The notes below the pieces were generated by a model. That model was not told the DNA's origin, made no database searches, and was given only the letters and a program-made list of their open reading frames with translations. A DNA stretch of 64,000 nt. It comes from Streptomyces griseorubiginosus. GTDB lineage: Bacteria > Actinomycetota > Actinomycetes > Streptomycetales > Streptomycetaceae. Where the stretch lies: positions 650,462-714,461 of the forward strand of contig NZ_KQ948734.1 of NCBI RefSeq assembly GCF_001514195.1. Reading direction: 5' to 3'. The position numbers and the translations under genes were made by a program. Below, in pieces: positions 7,907 to 16,162 of this stretch. Positions within the stretch are counted from its first letter, which is position 1; each line of letters starts with the position of its first letter.

Positions 7907-8514
7907 CCGGATCTCGTAGCCGCGACGACGCAGGGCAGGCTTTCCCCATCTACATCACCGTGGTGGCGGGCCTGCTCTTTCTCGCGTTCGCCTACCTCGC
8001 GGTCGGCCAGGCCGCGGCCAACCGGAACGGCGCCCAGACAGCGGCGGACGCGGCGGCACTGGCAGCGGCCCTCGACACACGTGACGAGATCACCGACAAA
8101 TGGGTGGAAAACATCCTCGACCCCACCAAGTGGCAGGGCATCTTCGCGGGTGTGGGCGTCGACTTCAATGGTTGCGCGCGGGCGGACCAATTGGCTGCCC
8201 AGAACGACGCAACCCGCCTCAGTTGTGGTTCTGTATCGCAGCCGTACCCGGGTTACGCGGTTGTCGTCAAGACGAACAAGACTGTCGGTGATTCCATAGT
8301 CCCCGGCGTCGAGGGCAAGCAGTCGATCGAATCCGCCACGGCAGTCATCGAACCTCTCTGTGAGTTCAAGCTGCCAGGCGAAGACGCGGATGCCTTGCCG
8401 AAACTCGAGTGTGACGGCGGTGTCGAATGGACCCTGGACCCGGACGACCTGACGGACCTGCCGGGACCGGAAGATCTCTTCGACGTCCACCTCGCGCGAG
8501 CGAACGACGAGTGA
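7903..8514 (+). CDS. TadG-like pilus-associated membrane protein
   Basis: The reading frame encodes the TadG-type N-terminus (RSRDDAGQAFPIYITVVAGLLFLAFAYLAVG), the family hallmark RNGAQTAADAAALAAALDT, and an extracytoplasmic domain with several cysteines. The frame has no ATG, GTG or TTG between 7636 and 7960. The CTG at 7903, whose TG is shared with the flp stop TGA, would include the conserved QAFP segment, so I mark it as the start. Starting at GTG 7960 would cut into the membrane helix. Codon usage from about 8160 to 8400 is less GC-extreme than in neighbouring genes. Function in the pilus is inferred. Confidence 0.7.
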   Translation: MTGSRSRDDAGQAFPIYITVVAGLLFLAFAYLAVGQAAANRNGAQTAADAAALAAALDTRDEITDKWVENILDPTKWQGIFAGVGVDFNGCARADQLAAQNDATRLSCGSVSQPYPGYAVVVKTNKTVGDSIVPGVEGKQSIESATAVIEPLCEFKLPGEDADALPKLECDGGVEWTLDPDDLTDLPGPEDLFDVHLARANDE

Positions 8515-8530
8515 CGAAGGAAGCGGAGCA

Positions 8531-9112
8531 ATGAGCATTCGGTTCACGGCGAAGGCCCGCAGGGGGATGGCCGCGGTGACGATCGCGGTTGGACTGACCG
8601 TCGGGGTGGCCGGTTGCAGTGGTGCAGGTGACGACGGCAAGAAGCCCGAGACATCCGCGTCCGCCTCTCGCACGGGCGGGTCCGACCCCAGTGCGCAGGA
8701 GGGACAGTCGGAGGAACCGCTGGCAGAACTCAAGGGCTCAAGCGGGCTGTTGCTCCAGATCACCTCTGCGGGTCGTGACACCGGGGGCTTCGTCACCGTC
8801 AACGGTTACCTGAAGAACGACGGGTCCAAGCGCATCACAGTCCCCCCAGCCGTGCGCGGAGACGAGACGGAGATCCTCCGGCACGGCATGTCCCTCGGAG
8901 GGGCGACCCTGGTGGACGCCAAGTCGAAGAAGCGTTACTACGTGCTGCGCGACACGGATGGCCGGCCGCTGACAACGACAGGCTTCTCATCACTCCAAGC
9001 CGGTGAATCCCTGGCCGTCTTCATTCAATTCCCGGCCCCCCCGACCAGCACCACCGACGTAGACTTCCAACTCCCCACATTCGCCTCGGCCACCATCCAG
9101 ATCTCAGGCTGA
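8531..9112 (+). CDS. Putative lipoprotein of the tad locus
   Basis: This 193-residue secreted protein has a basic N-terminus, a hydrophobic segment and a lipobox VAGC with lipidated Cys at residue 29. A low-complexity Ser/Asp/Gly linker (about 30-65) and one globular beta-rich domain follow. I do not recognise the family. The ATG is preceded by GAAGGAAGCGGAG. It lies 16 bases after the TadG-like gene and 7 bases before the OmpA-domain gene, so it is likely cotranscribed and surface-anchored near the pilus base. Confidence 0.72.
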   Translation: MSIRFTAKARRGMAAVTIAVGLTVGVAGCSGAGDDGKKPETSASASRTGGSDPSAQEGQSEEPLAELKGSSGLLLQITSAGRDTGGFVTVNGYLKNDGSKRITVPPAVRGDETEILRHGMSLGGATLVDAKSKKRYYVLRDTDGRPLTTTGFSSLQAGESLAVFIQFPAPPTSTTDVDFQLPTFASATIQISG

Positions 9113-9119
9113 GGCCCCC

Positions 9120-9743
9120 ATGACCACCACCCCCCGACTCCCCCTCACCGTGACCGCCGCCGCGCTCCTCACGGTCATGTTCCTCCCCGCCGCGCACGCC
9201 GACGACGGCGGCCCCAGCGTCCCCCCGGGCACCGAACCCTCCGCCACGGCCCCCGTGGAGGTCGACCCGAACGACCCCGATCTCAAGCTCCCGGAAGGCG
9301 CCACGCTCGCCGAACCGAAGGTCCTGGACATCAAGCAGGTCGTCGAGGACCAGAGCGGAGACGAACGCCGCGAGGACACCAACGCGGACGTGAAGTTCGC
9401 CCTCCAGGCCGAGGTCCTGTTCGGCAAGGACAGCGCGAAGCTCAACGGCGAGGCGAGAGCCCGGATCTCCGCCATCGCCGCGGAGATCAAGAACCAGCAC
9501 GCCACCCGGATCAGAGTCTTCGGCTTCACCGACAACCTCGGCAGCTACGCCCACGGCCTGACCCTCTCCCGCCAACGGGCCAACGCCGTCCAGGACGTCC
9601 TCGACCAGGAACTGAACGACTCGTCCGTCACCTACGAGGTCCGCGGCTACTCGGAGGACTACCCGATCGCCTCCAACACCACGGAGTCCGGCCGCAAGAA
9701 GAACCGCCGGGTGGAGGTGTCGTTCCCGCGGGGGCAGAACTGA
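9120..9743 (+). CDS. Secreted OmpA-family peptidoglycan-binding protein
   Basis: This 207-residue protein has a Sec-type signal peptide (hydrophobic core TVTAAALLTVMFLPAAHA, cleavage near residue 28), an Asp/Pro-rich linker, and a C-terminal OmpA domain (about residues 95-205). The domain has GFTDNLGS in place of the usual GHTDxxGS, the LSRQRANAV helix and KKNRRVEVSF at the end. These are the residues OmpA domains use to hold peptidoglycan. In a single-membrane organism it would bind the cell wall outside the membrane. It may tether the pilus, which is inferred from position. Confidence 0.82.
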   Translation: MTTTPRLPLTVTAAALLTVMFLPAAHADDGGPSVPPGTEPSATAPVEVDPNDPDLKLPEGATLAEPKVLDIKQVVEDQSGDERREDTNADVKFALQAEVLFGKDSAKLNGEARARISAIAAEIKNQHATRIRVFGFTDNLGSYAHGLTLSRQRANAVQDVLDQELNDSSVTYEVRGYSEDYPIASNTTESGRKKNRRVEVSFPRGQN

Positions 9744-9779
9744 CCGCACGGGAGCGACCGACGGTCGGAGGGCCCCTCC

Positions 9780-9922
9780 ACCATCCGCGAAACCACCGTC
9801 GAAGGCGCCGAAGCCGACGCCGAGCGCGTCGCACTTGTGGCGGGAGATGCAGCAACATACCAACTCCCTGGCCACTGCCACGGAGCGCCCGGCCCCGGAC
9901 CCGTCCGACGGGCCGCCGTGAA
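9780..9922 (+). pseudogene. Possible gene relic before the EspC-like gene
   Basis: Between the OmpA-domain gene and the EspC-like gene is 285 bases without an intact gene. One frame reads IRETTVEGAEADAERVA and, after a frame change near 9830, another reads LWREMQQHTNSLATATERP and continues to a TGA at 9920-9922. Both pieces look like coding sequence by composition. I infer a decayed open reading frame of unknown family; it may also be chance. Confidence 0.25.
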
Positions 9923-10028
9923 TCGGTCGGAACGCGGTGATACTTTGCTTACGCATCGCAGATGAACTCGCGTTGCACACCAGCGACTTCCGCCACTCGC
10001 GTGGTGGAGTGGACACGGGGGACAGGAC

Positions 10029-10367
10029 ATGTCAGGCGCCACGGACATCGACGATCCGGCAGCCCTCCATCGCGCGGGCACCGGCGCGCGTGAGACGGCG
10101 GGGCAGACGCGTACTGCCGGGGCACATCCGGTGGACGAGACACGGTCGGCGGCACGCGACCTCAGTGGCGGCAACTGGAGCGGCGGCCTGGGCGGAGCGC
10201 TCGACGGTTTGGCACAGACCTGGTCGAGCCAGGTCTCGGCGCTCGCGGCCAAGTGCGACAGCCTCGCTGGACAGTGCGGCGACTCGGGCCTGCTGTACCA
10301 GAACACCGAGGCGACCAATACACAGACAATGCGCTCGCTTTCGGCCGGATCCTCACCTTTCGGGTGA
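10029..10367 (+). CDS. Small EspC/WXG100-like protein
   Basis: This 112-residue, mostly helical protein has no signal peptide. Its C-terminal half (SGGLGGALDGLAQTWSSQV through SALAAKCDSLAGQCGDSGLLYQNTE) resembles the EspC/DUF2580 and WXG100 group: a central Trp, heptad-like spacing, and a short helix ending in a Tyr followed by an acidic residue. Members of that group are type VII secretion substrates or chaperones. The ATG follows GGGGGACAGG. It lies 69 bases upstream of the large DUF6571-like gene, as is common for small helper genes beside large T7SS-linked substrates. The family call is from pattern only. Confidence 0.6.
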   Translation: MSGATDIDDPAALHRAGTGARETAGQTRTAGAHPVDETRSAARDLSGGNWSGGLGGALDGLAQTWSSQVSALAAKCDSLAGQCGDSGLLYQNTEATNTQTMRSLSAGSSPFG

Positions 10368-10436
10368 GCCGGTCCAGCCGCCGACCGTGTCACAGCCGAC
10401 GGGCCACACCAGACCACCGGGGGACTCACCTCAGTC

Positions 10437-12692
10437 ATGCCGACGTACGAGCAGCTGTACCACCTCAACCTCAGCAACCTCAGTGCGGCCGCTGACCGTT
10501 GGGAGGAAACGGTCAGCAAGTTCAAGAGGCTGCACTCCGCTTTCGGCGACGAGGTCGCCCAGCCCTTCAAGCAGGCCGGCTGGAGGCAGCCGGTTCTGAC
10601 GGCGGCCAAGGCGGACAGCGATGTACGGGCCGCCCAACAGGAATTCGCGGATGCGCAGAAGGAAGCGGAAGGCATCTCGGGTGTGCTCGCGAGTCTGCAC
10701 GCGGAGTTGAAGAAGGCCAAGGACGACCTCCACCACCTCGCGGAGGTAGAGGCCAAGAAGCAGGACCTCCATGTCGGTGCCACCGGTGAGGTCACCGCGC
10801 GGAACGACGTCAACCAGCAGACGTGGGCTCACCACGACCCCGACGGCCAGGCGCTCATCCGCGAGCAGCAACAGGCCTGCGACGCCTTCGCCCGACGTAT
10901 CGAAGCCGTTCTCCAACGAGCCGCCGACGCCGACGAAACCGCCTGCTGGGCCCTGCGTCGCGACCTCGGCGGTTACACGGACAACTTCAACGCCAAGGTT
11001 GTCACGTCCCTCGACGCCGCCGACGCCACTCACGCGGCCGAGCTGATGAAGAAGGGCGACAAGCTCACCGACACGGAACTGACCGAGCTCAACCACCTGA
11101 TGAAGGCCAACGCGAAAGACCCGGTCTTCGCCACGGACTTCTACAAGCAGCTGGGCCAGGAAGGCAGCCTCAAGCTCTACGGCCAGCTCGCGCTCCAGAC
11201 GACCGATGCGAGCGACGAACGCAGAAAGCTGCTCCAGGAGATGCAGCGCAACATGGGAAACACCCTGGCCACCGCCACGAATCCGGGCAAGGATCCGCAC
11301 CTGGACAAGCAGTGGACCGACGAGTTCCGCAAGCTCGGCACCCAGCACGTCAAGCTTTACCCGGACAGCATGAACGAGGGCCCCTACGGCTACCAGCTCC
11401 TCGGCGGCATCCTCCGCTACGGCGACTACGACTCCTCCTTCCTCACCCCGATCGCGGAGCACGTCACCCAGCTCCACGCCAAGGACCCGTACCTCTTCGC
11501 CAGTACGAAGGGTGACTTCGGCGACCCGCAGTACGGCTTCAACCCGTCGGGCCGGAACGGCGCTGGGTACGACCCGATGAACAGCGTGCTGGAGGCTCTG
11601 GGGCACAGTCCGCAGGCGGCGACTGACTACTTCACGCCCCCCATGCAGGAGTACGCGGAGGACGGATCGCCGAAGGGCGGCCCGCAGGCCACGCTTGACG
11701 TCGACGGCTCCACCAACTACCTGGACTACCTGACCGACAAGGACTACCGGTCCTTCCCAGACATCACCGGCCACGCCCCGGACGACGTGACGAAGTCCGT
11801 GAACGACTTCCCGGACTCCCTGGGTCATGCCTTGGAAGCCGCCACGACCGGCCGTCCCGCCGGCGCCGACCCTTCGACGGGGCCGCTGGCGCACACCCCG
11901 GAGCAGGCCGCACTCGCTTCCCAGGTGATCAGCAAGTTCAGTGGTCCTGACGGCGGTGGCCTCCTCAACAGCGACGATGGAACCGCCCCCTACGCGGCCG
12001 CCGCCGACAGCCTGGGCCACATCGGAGCCGACTACATGAGCGACATCCAACGCGCGATCAGCAGCCAGAACGGTCTGCCCGTCCAGGGCACGAGTGCTGA
12101 CCTGGACCCCGAGGCGACCAAGGAGTTCCTCTACCAGGTCAGTCAGGACCCTGACGCCTACGCGGCGCTCACCGGATCTCAACAGGCCTACACCTCGGCG
12201 GTCATCGACGCGGAGATCAAGGACCCGGGCGGCAGCGATGTCTCCCTTGCACAGCGCGTTGCCTCCGCTGCGCACCCAGGGGCCGAGGTCGCGGGCATCA
12301 TGAGTGCGGCTCGCGCTCACGCCGTTCACGACACTCACGCCCATGGGGACGCCGACTACAACGAACGTGTCGACACCGCCAACAAGTGGGTCGGTCGCGG
12401 TCTGGGTCTGGCGACGGGTGCCATCAAGGTCCCCGTCGTCGGTGACGTAGCGGGCTGGGCGATCGAGGAAATTCAGGAGGACGTCGCCAAGAGGCTGTAC
12501 CAGGACACCACCAATGAGGCACAGAGCGAAGCGGGCAGAAGCTACACCAACGGTGAGGTGGCGCTCCGCGAGGCGGTCCGTGCTGACATCGCCCGTTCCG
12601 GAGGGAGCGTGGACTTGCAGGACGCCGTGGGCCGAGAGGTCGATCAAAGTCACGCCGCCGGTGCAGAGTGGGGGGACCAGTACCATGGCTGA
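10437..12692 (+). CDS. Large DUF6571-like protein, candidate type VII secretion substrate
   Basis: This 751-residue protein has no signal peptide or membrane helix. Residues 1-115 form long amphipathic helices with a coiled-coil look (SAAADRWEETVSKFKRLHSAF, KDDLHHLAEVEAKKQ), similar in layout to LXG/WXG N-termini. The middle and C-terminal part resembles actinobacterial DUF6571 proteins, for example the segment NSVLEALGHSPQAATDYFTPPM at about 380-401 and many Asp/Gly-rich helices. I see no toxin catalytic motif. Its 3' end overlaps the start of the following lipoprotein gene, so those two are coupled. I call it a substrate by analogy, not proof. Confidence 0.6.
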   Translation: MPTYEQLYHLNLSNLSAAADRWEETVSKFKRLHSAFGDEVAQPFKQAGWRQPVLTAAKADSDVRAAQQEFADAQKEAEGISGVLASLHAELKKAKDDLHHLAEVEAKKQDLHVGATGEVTARNDVNQQTWAHHDPDGQALIREQQQACDAFARRIEAVLQRAADADETACWALRRDLGGYTDNFNAKVVTSLDAADATHAAELMKKGDKLTDTELTELNHLMKANAKDPVFATDFYKQLGQEGSLKLYGQLALQTTDASDERRKLLQEMQRNMGNTLATATNPGKDPHLDKQWTDEFRKLGTQHVKLYPDSMNEGPYGYQLLGGILRYGDYDSSFLTPIAEHVTQLHAKDPYLFASTKGDFGDPQYGFNPSGRNGAGYDPMNSVLEALGHSPQAATDYFTPPMQEYAEDGSPKGGPQATLDVDGSTNYLDYLTDKDYRSFPDITGHAPDDVTKSVNDFPDSLGHALEAATTGRPAGADPSTGPLAHTPEQAALASQVISKFSGPDGGGLLNSDDGTAPYAAAADSLGHIGADYMSDIQRAISSQNGLPVQGTSADLDPEATKEFLYQVSQDPDAYAALTGSQQAYTSAVIDAEIKDPGGSDVSLAQRVASAAHPGAEVAGIMSAARAHAVHDTHAHGDADYNERVDTANKWVGRGLGLATGAIKVPVVGDVAGWAIEEIQEDVAKRLYQDTTNEAQSEAGRSYTNGEVALREAVRADIARSGGSVDLQDAVGREVDQSHAAGAEWGDQYHG

Positions 12693-13257
12693 CCGCCGCT
12701 CCAGCCGCCGTTCGGCCTGCATCGCGCTTTCTGTCGGCGCGCTTCTGCTCACGGCCTGTTCCAGCGAGAAGAAGCCCGAAGTCGCTTACACCTTGCCTGA
12801 CACTTTGTGCGGAGCACCCGTCGGGAAGAAGACCATCGAGCCCCTCTTCCCGCCGGGGAGCAAGCTGACGAAAACCGGCGGCGCCCTCGACGACGGCAGG
12901 TACGCCTCGGGATGCGACTACGCGGTCGACAACCACAAGACACTTCTCGTCAGCAGCTTCTTCCACGAGGACAAACCAACCGCCCGTCAGATCGCCGAGA
13001 AGCGGGCCGCCGACTACGGCAGCGGAGACAAGAAGATCTCGCTTGGGACCTCCGGCGACATCGCCCTCTACTCCCGTGGTGCGGTGGCGGTGGCAGCGTG
13101 TCCCGGGTACTCGCCCCACGGGGGCGATCTGCCCAGAAAGAGCTTCTCAGTGGAGATATTGGCCTTCTACCCCAAGGACCTCTCCAAGTCGGCCAAGTCA
13201 CTCACGCAGTTGGTGCAAGACCTCGTTCCGGTCGTGGCGAAGGCCAACGGCTGCTGA
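12685..13257 (+). CDS. Lipoprotein of the DUF6571 cluster (DUF3558-like)
   Basis: This 190-residue protein has a lipoprotein signal (basic MADRRSSRRS, hydrophobic core, lipobox LTAC with Cys 25), followed by a globular domain with paired cysteines (TLCGAPVG, SGCDYAVD, ACPGYSP, ANGC). The fold resembles small actinobacterial DUF3558-type lipoproteins, but I am not sure of the family. The ATG lies 8 bases inside the end of the preceding 751-residue gene, so it is translated in a coupled way. That pairing suggests the large protein and the lipoprotein act together. Confidence 0.7.
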   Translation: MADRRSSRRSACIALSVGALLLTACSSEKKPEVAYTLPDTLCGAPVGKKTIEPLFPPGSKLTKTGGALDDGRYASGCDYAVDNHKTLLVSSFFHEDKPTARQIAEKRAADYGSGDKKISLGTSGDIALYSRGAVAVAACPGYSPHGGDLPRKSFSVEILAFYPKDLSKSAKSLTQLVQDLVPVVAKANGC

Positions 13258-13307
13258 TCGAGCAAAACGTCCTCCGCACTCGCCCAGCACTTTCGCCTGA
13301 CAGCCCG

Positions 13308-13658
13308 TCAGCGCACCACGACCCCCACCTCCACCCCCACCCGCATCCCCCACCCCTCCATCACCCCGGCCCCCGCCTCCACCACATGCCGCGCCCGCAA
13401 CCGCGGCAGACCCAACCGGCCCGGCTTCATCGTGTGGACGGCGATGACCCGGAGACGGCGGTCGAGGTAGGCGACGTCGATGGGGAAGCGCATGCGGAAG
13501 GTGTGGACGCTGCTCGCGGGGGAGAGGAGCAGCGCTCCCTCCACGGCGTCCCGGCCGAGCAGCCCCTTCGTGCGGGCCCGGTAGGACGTGGCGATCTCCA
13601 GGGGGACCCGCACCTCGCCGACGACCAGTTCTCCGTGTCCGTCCCGCCAGCGTCCCAT
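13308..13658 (-). CDS. DUF192 family protein
   Basis: This 116-residue protein matches the DUF192 family: KGLLGRDAVEGALLL near residues 31-45, the signature SVHTFRMRFPIDVAYLD (50-66), and VVEAGAGVMEGWGMRVG near the end. The family is small, beta-rich and of unproven function. The start at 13658 was chosen because it gives family length; longer starts add an unrelated extension. It is transcribed toward the lipoprotein gene and away from the reductase gene at 13725. Confidence 0.85.
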   Translation of the reverse strand: MGRWRDGHGELVVGEVRVPLEIATSYRARTKGLLGRDAVEGALLLSPASSVHTFRMRFPIDVAYLDRRLRVIAVHTMKPGRLGLPRLRARHVVEAGAGVMEGWGMRVGVEVGVVVR

Positions 13659-13724
13659 GCCGCAGCCACCCCTCTCGGTACCGTGTGGGGCCATCCTCCA
13701 TCCCAGCCCCGGGGCAGGTGACCG

Positions 13725-14309
13725 ATGCGGAAGATCGTCCTGATGATGTCCGTTTCCCTCGACGGGTATTTCGAGGGCCCCGACCACGACATCAGCTGGC
13801 ACCTGGTCGACGACGAACTCCACCAGCACATGAACGACCTCACCAGACGGATGGGCGGTGACCTGTGCGGGCGGGTCACCTTCGAGCTCATGGACGGCTA
13901 CTGGCCCACGGCCGACACCGCCCCGGACGTCACCCCCGTGGAGGCGGAGTTCGCCCAGCTCTGGCGGGATCTGCCGAAGTACGTGTTCTCGCGCACCCTC
14001 GAACACGTCGACGACCCGAACGCCACGATCGTCCGGGAGGTCGTGCCCGAGGAGATCAGGAAGCTGAAGGAGCAGCCGGGCGGCGATCTGGTCGTCGGCG
14101 GTGCCGTGCTCGCGACCGAGTTCCTGCGCCACGGGCTCGTCGACGAGCTCCGTATCTACGTCCATCCCGTCCTCGTCGGGCGGGGCCGGCGCCTCTTCCC
14201 GTCCGCCGACACCCTCACCTCGCTCGACCTGGTGGAGACCCACACCTTCCGCAACGGCGTCGTACTGCTCCGGTACGAGGTGGCGGCGGGCGGCGGTACG
14301 CATCCGTAG
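13725..14309 (+). CDS. Dihydrofolate reductase/RibD C-terminal-like reductase
   Basis: This 194-residue cytoplasmic protein of the RibD_C/DHFR-like fold has the N-terminal strand MRKIVLMMSVSLDGYFEGPD, the NADPH-binding region RRMGGDLCGRVTFELMDGYW, and GGDLVVGGAVLATEFLRHGLVDELRIYVHPVLVGRGRRLFP. Such stand-alone proteins probably reduce small substrates with NADPH; the substrate is unknown. It is not a housekeeping FolA. The start ATG follows GGGGCAGG. Confidence 0.85.
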   Translation: MRKIVLMMSVSLDGYFEGPDHDISWHLVDDELHQHMNDLTRRMGGDLCGRVTFELMDGYWPTADTAPDVTPVEAEFAQLWRDLPKYVFSRTLEHVDDPNATIVREVVPEEIRKLKEQPGGDLVVGGAVLATEFLRHGLVDELRIYVHPVLVGRGRRLFPSADTLTSLDLVETHTFRNGVVLLRYEVAAGGGTHP

Positions 14310-14360
14310 GAGCCCGTAAAGAAGTTGTTCCCCACCTCCGGCGTGGGTAGGAAGGGCCCC

Positions 14361-15236
14361 ATGACCCGACTCGGCGCCGTCTTCCGTCCCCAGCTTCCTC
14401 CTGAGCGGCTGCGGGCCCTCGCTCGCCTCGCGGACGAGGCCGGGCTCGAGGAACTCTGGCTCTGGGAGGACTGTTTCCTGGAGGGCGGGATCTCCACCGC
14501 CGCGGCCGCGCTCGCCTGGACCGAGCGGCTGCGTGTCGGTGTCGGACTGCTTCCCGTCCCGCTGCGCAACGTCGCCGTCACCGCGATGGAGGCGGCCTCC
14601 CTGCACCGGATGTTCCCGGGACGGCCGATCCTCGCCGTCGGACACGGCGTGCAGGACTGGATGGGCCAGGTCGGCGCCCGGGCCGAGTCGCCGCTCACCC
14701 TGCTGCGCGAGCATCTCGGCGCGCTGCGGGCCCTGTTGGGCGGGGAGCGCGTCACCACGCGGGGCCGGTACGTCTCCCTGGACGGCGTCGCCCTCGACTG
14801 GCCGCCGGACGGGCCCGTCGACGTCCTCACCGGGGCCACCGGACCGCGCACCCTGCGACTCGCCGGCCAGTCCGCTGACGGCACCGTCCTCACCGCCGGC
14901 ACCCCGCCCGAGGGTGTCCGCCGGGCCCGCCGGCTCATCGACGAGGGGCGCCGGGAGGCGGGCCGCACCGGACAGCCGCACCAGGTCGTCGTCTACCTCC
15001 TCACCGCCACCGGGCCGGACGCGGCCGCCCGGCTCCACGCCGAACTCGCCCACGAGGGCCACGCCGACGTCCCCGACCTCGGTGTCGCCGGGGACGCGGG
15101 TGCCGTCGCGAAGGCCGTCGAGCGGCTCGTCGAGGCGGGCGCCGACACGGTCGTCCTCCAGCCGACAGCAGACGAGCCCGACCCAGAGGCCTTCATCCAC
15201 TTCACCGCCCAGGAAGTCCGCCCCCTGCTTCCCTGA
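14361..15236 (+). CDS. LLM-class flavin-dependent oxidoreductase
   Basis: This 291-residue TIM-barrel oxidoreductase of the luciferase-like monooxygenase family, probably F420-dependent as is frequent in actinomycetes, shows LADEAGLEELWLWEDCFLEGG, RLRVGVGLLPVPLRNVAVTAMEAASLHRMFPGR, and HGVQDWMGQVGARAESPLTLLREHLGALRALL. The start at 14361 follows GGAAGG with good spacing. The gene is 51 bases after the reductase gene on the same strand. The substrate cannot be told from sequence. Confidence 0.85.
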   Translation: MTRLGAVFRPQLPPERLRALARLADEAGLEELWLWEDCFLEGGISTAAAALAWTERLRVGVGLLPVPLRNVAVTAMEAASLHRMFPGRPILAVGHGVQDWMGQVGARAESPLTLLREHLGALRALLGGERVTTRGRYVSLDGVALDWPPDGPVDVLTGATGPRTLRLAGQSADGTVLTAGTPPEGVRRARRLIDEGRREAGRTGQPHQVVVYLLTATGPDAAARLHAELAHEGHADVPDLGVAGDAGAVAKAVERLVEAGADTVVLQPTADEPDPEAFIHFTAQEVRPLLP

Positions 15237-15343
15237 CCGCCGGTACGCCTGACCCCGGCCCTTTGCTCCACCTCCACCTCACTTCCACCCCGCCCCAAAA
15301 ATTAGGCAGCGCCCACCCCCGCCCCCCTGCCACGATCGACACC

Positions 15344-16162
15344 ATGACCACCCACGGCACTCACACCTTCGAAGACCTCGTAGCCGAGGGAGCCGCCGTC
15401 CCCACCGACGGGTGGGACTTCTCGTGGTTCGAGGGGCGGGCCACCGAGGCCCGGCCGCCGTGGGGATACGCCCGCTCCCTGGCCGTACGGCTCACCCAGG
15501 CCACCGCCTCGCTCGACCTCCAGACCGGCGGCGGCGAGGTCCTGGCCTTCGCCCTCGGTCAGGGTTCCACCGCGGCCCACGCAGGGCCACCTCGAACCCC
15601 CCTCCTCGCCGCGGCCACCGAAGGCTGGCCCCCCAACGTCGCCAGAGCCACCGCCCTGCTCCGCCCCCACGGCATCGTGGTCGTCGCCACCCCCGAGGAC
15701 GCCCCGCTGCCCTTCGCCGACGCCACCTTCGATCTGGTCAGCAGTCGGCACCCGGTCGAGCCGCAGTGGGCGGAGATCGCCCGGGTGCTCCAGCCCGGCG
15801 GCACCTACTTCGGCCAGCACGTCGGCCCGCGCAGCGTGTTCGAGCTCGTCGAGCACTTCCTCGGACCGCAGCCGCCGGAGCAGAGTTCCGACCGGCACCC
15901 CGACCGCGAGCGCGCGGCCGCCGAGGCGGCCGGACTGGAGATCGTGGACCTGCGTGCCGAGCGGCTGCGGATCGAGTTCCACGACATCGCCGCCGTCGTC
16001 CACTTCCTGCGCAAGGTGGTGTGGATGGTCCCCGGCTTCACCGTGGAGCAGTACGAGCCCCAACTCCGGTCCCTGCATGAGCGAATGGAGTCCGAGGGCC
16101 CCTTCGTCGCGCACAGCACCCGGCACCTCGTCGAGGCGCGCAGGCCGGCCAAGCTCAGCTAA
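15344..16162 (+). CDS. Class I SAM-dependent methyltransferase
   Basis: This 272-residue protein has a Rossmann methyltransferase core with a weak motif I (LDLQTGGGEVLAFAL, about 65-79), an acidic-loop region (GIVVVATPEDAPLPFADATFDLVSSRHPVEPQWAEIARVLQPGGTYF) and a C-terminal substrate domain. The sequence PFADATFDLV is the usual motif II. The ATG at 15344 was chosen over an upstream in-frame start because the upstream region reads as intergenic. Substrate unknown. Confidence 0.8.
   Translation: MTTHGTHTFEDLVAEGAAVPTDGWDFSWFEGRATEARPPWGYARSLAVRLTQATASLDLQTGGGEVLAFALGQGSTAAHAGPPRTPLLAAATEGWPPNVARATALLRPHGIVVVATPEDAPLPFADATFDLVSSRHPVEPQWAEIARVLQPGGTYFGQHVGPRSVFELVEHFLGPQPPEQSSDRHPDRERAAAEAAGLEIVDLRAERLRIEFHDIAAVVHFLRKVVWMVPGFTVEQYEPQLRSLHERMESEGPFVAHSTRHLVEARRPAKLS

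Noticed and set aside
13308..15200. A 630-residue minus-strand ORF covering DUF192 and the reductase and LLM genes
   Set aside because: Only its last 116 codons resemble a protein family (DUF192); the rest is antisense to two conserved plus-strand genes.
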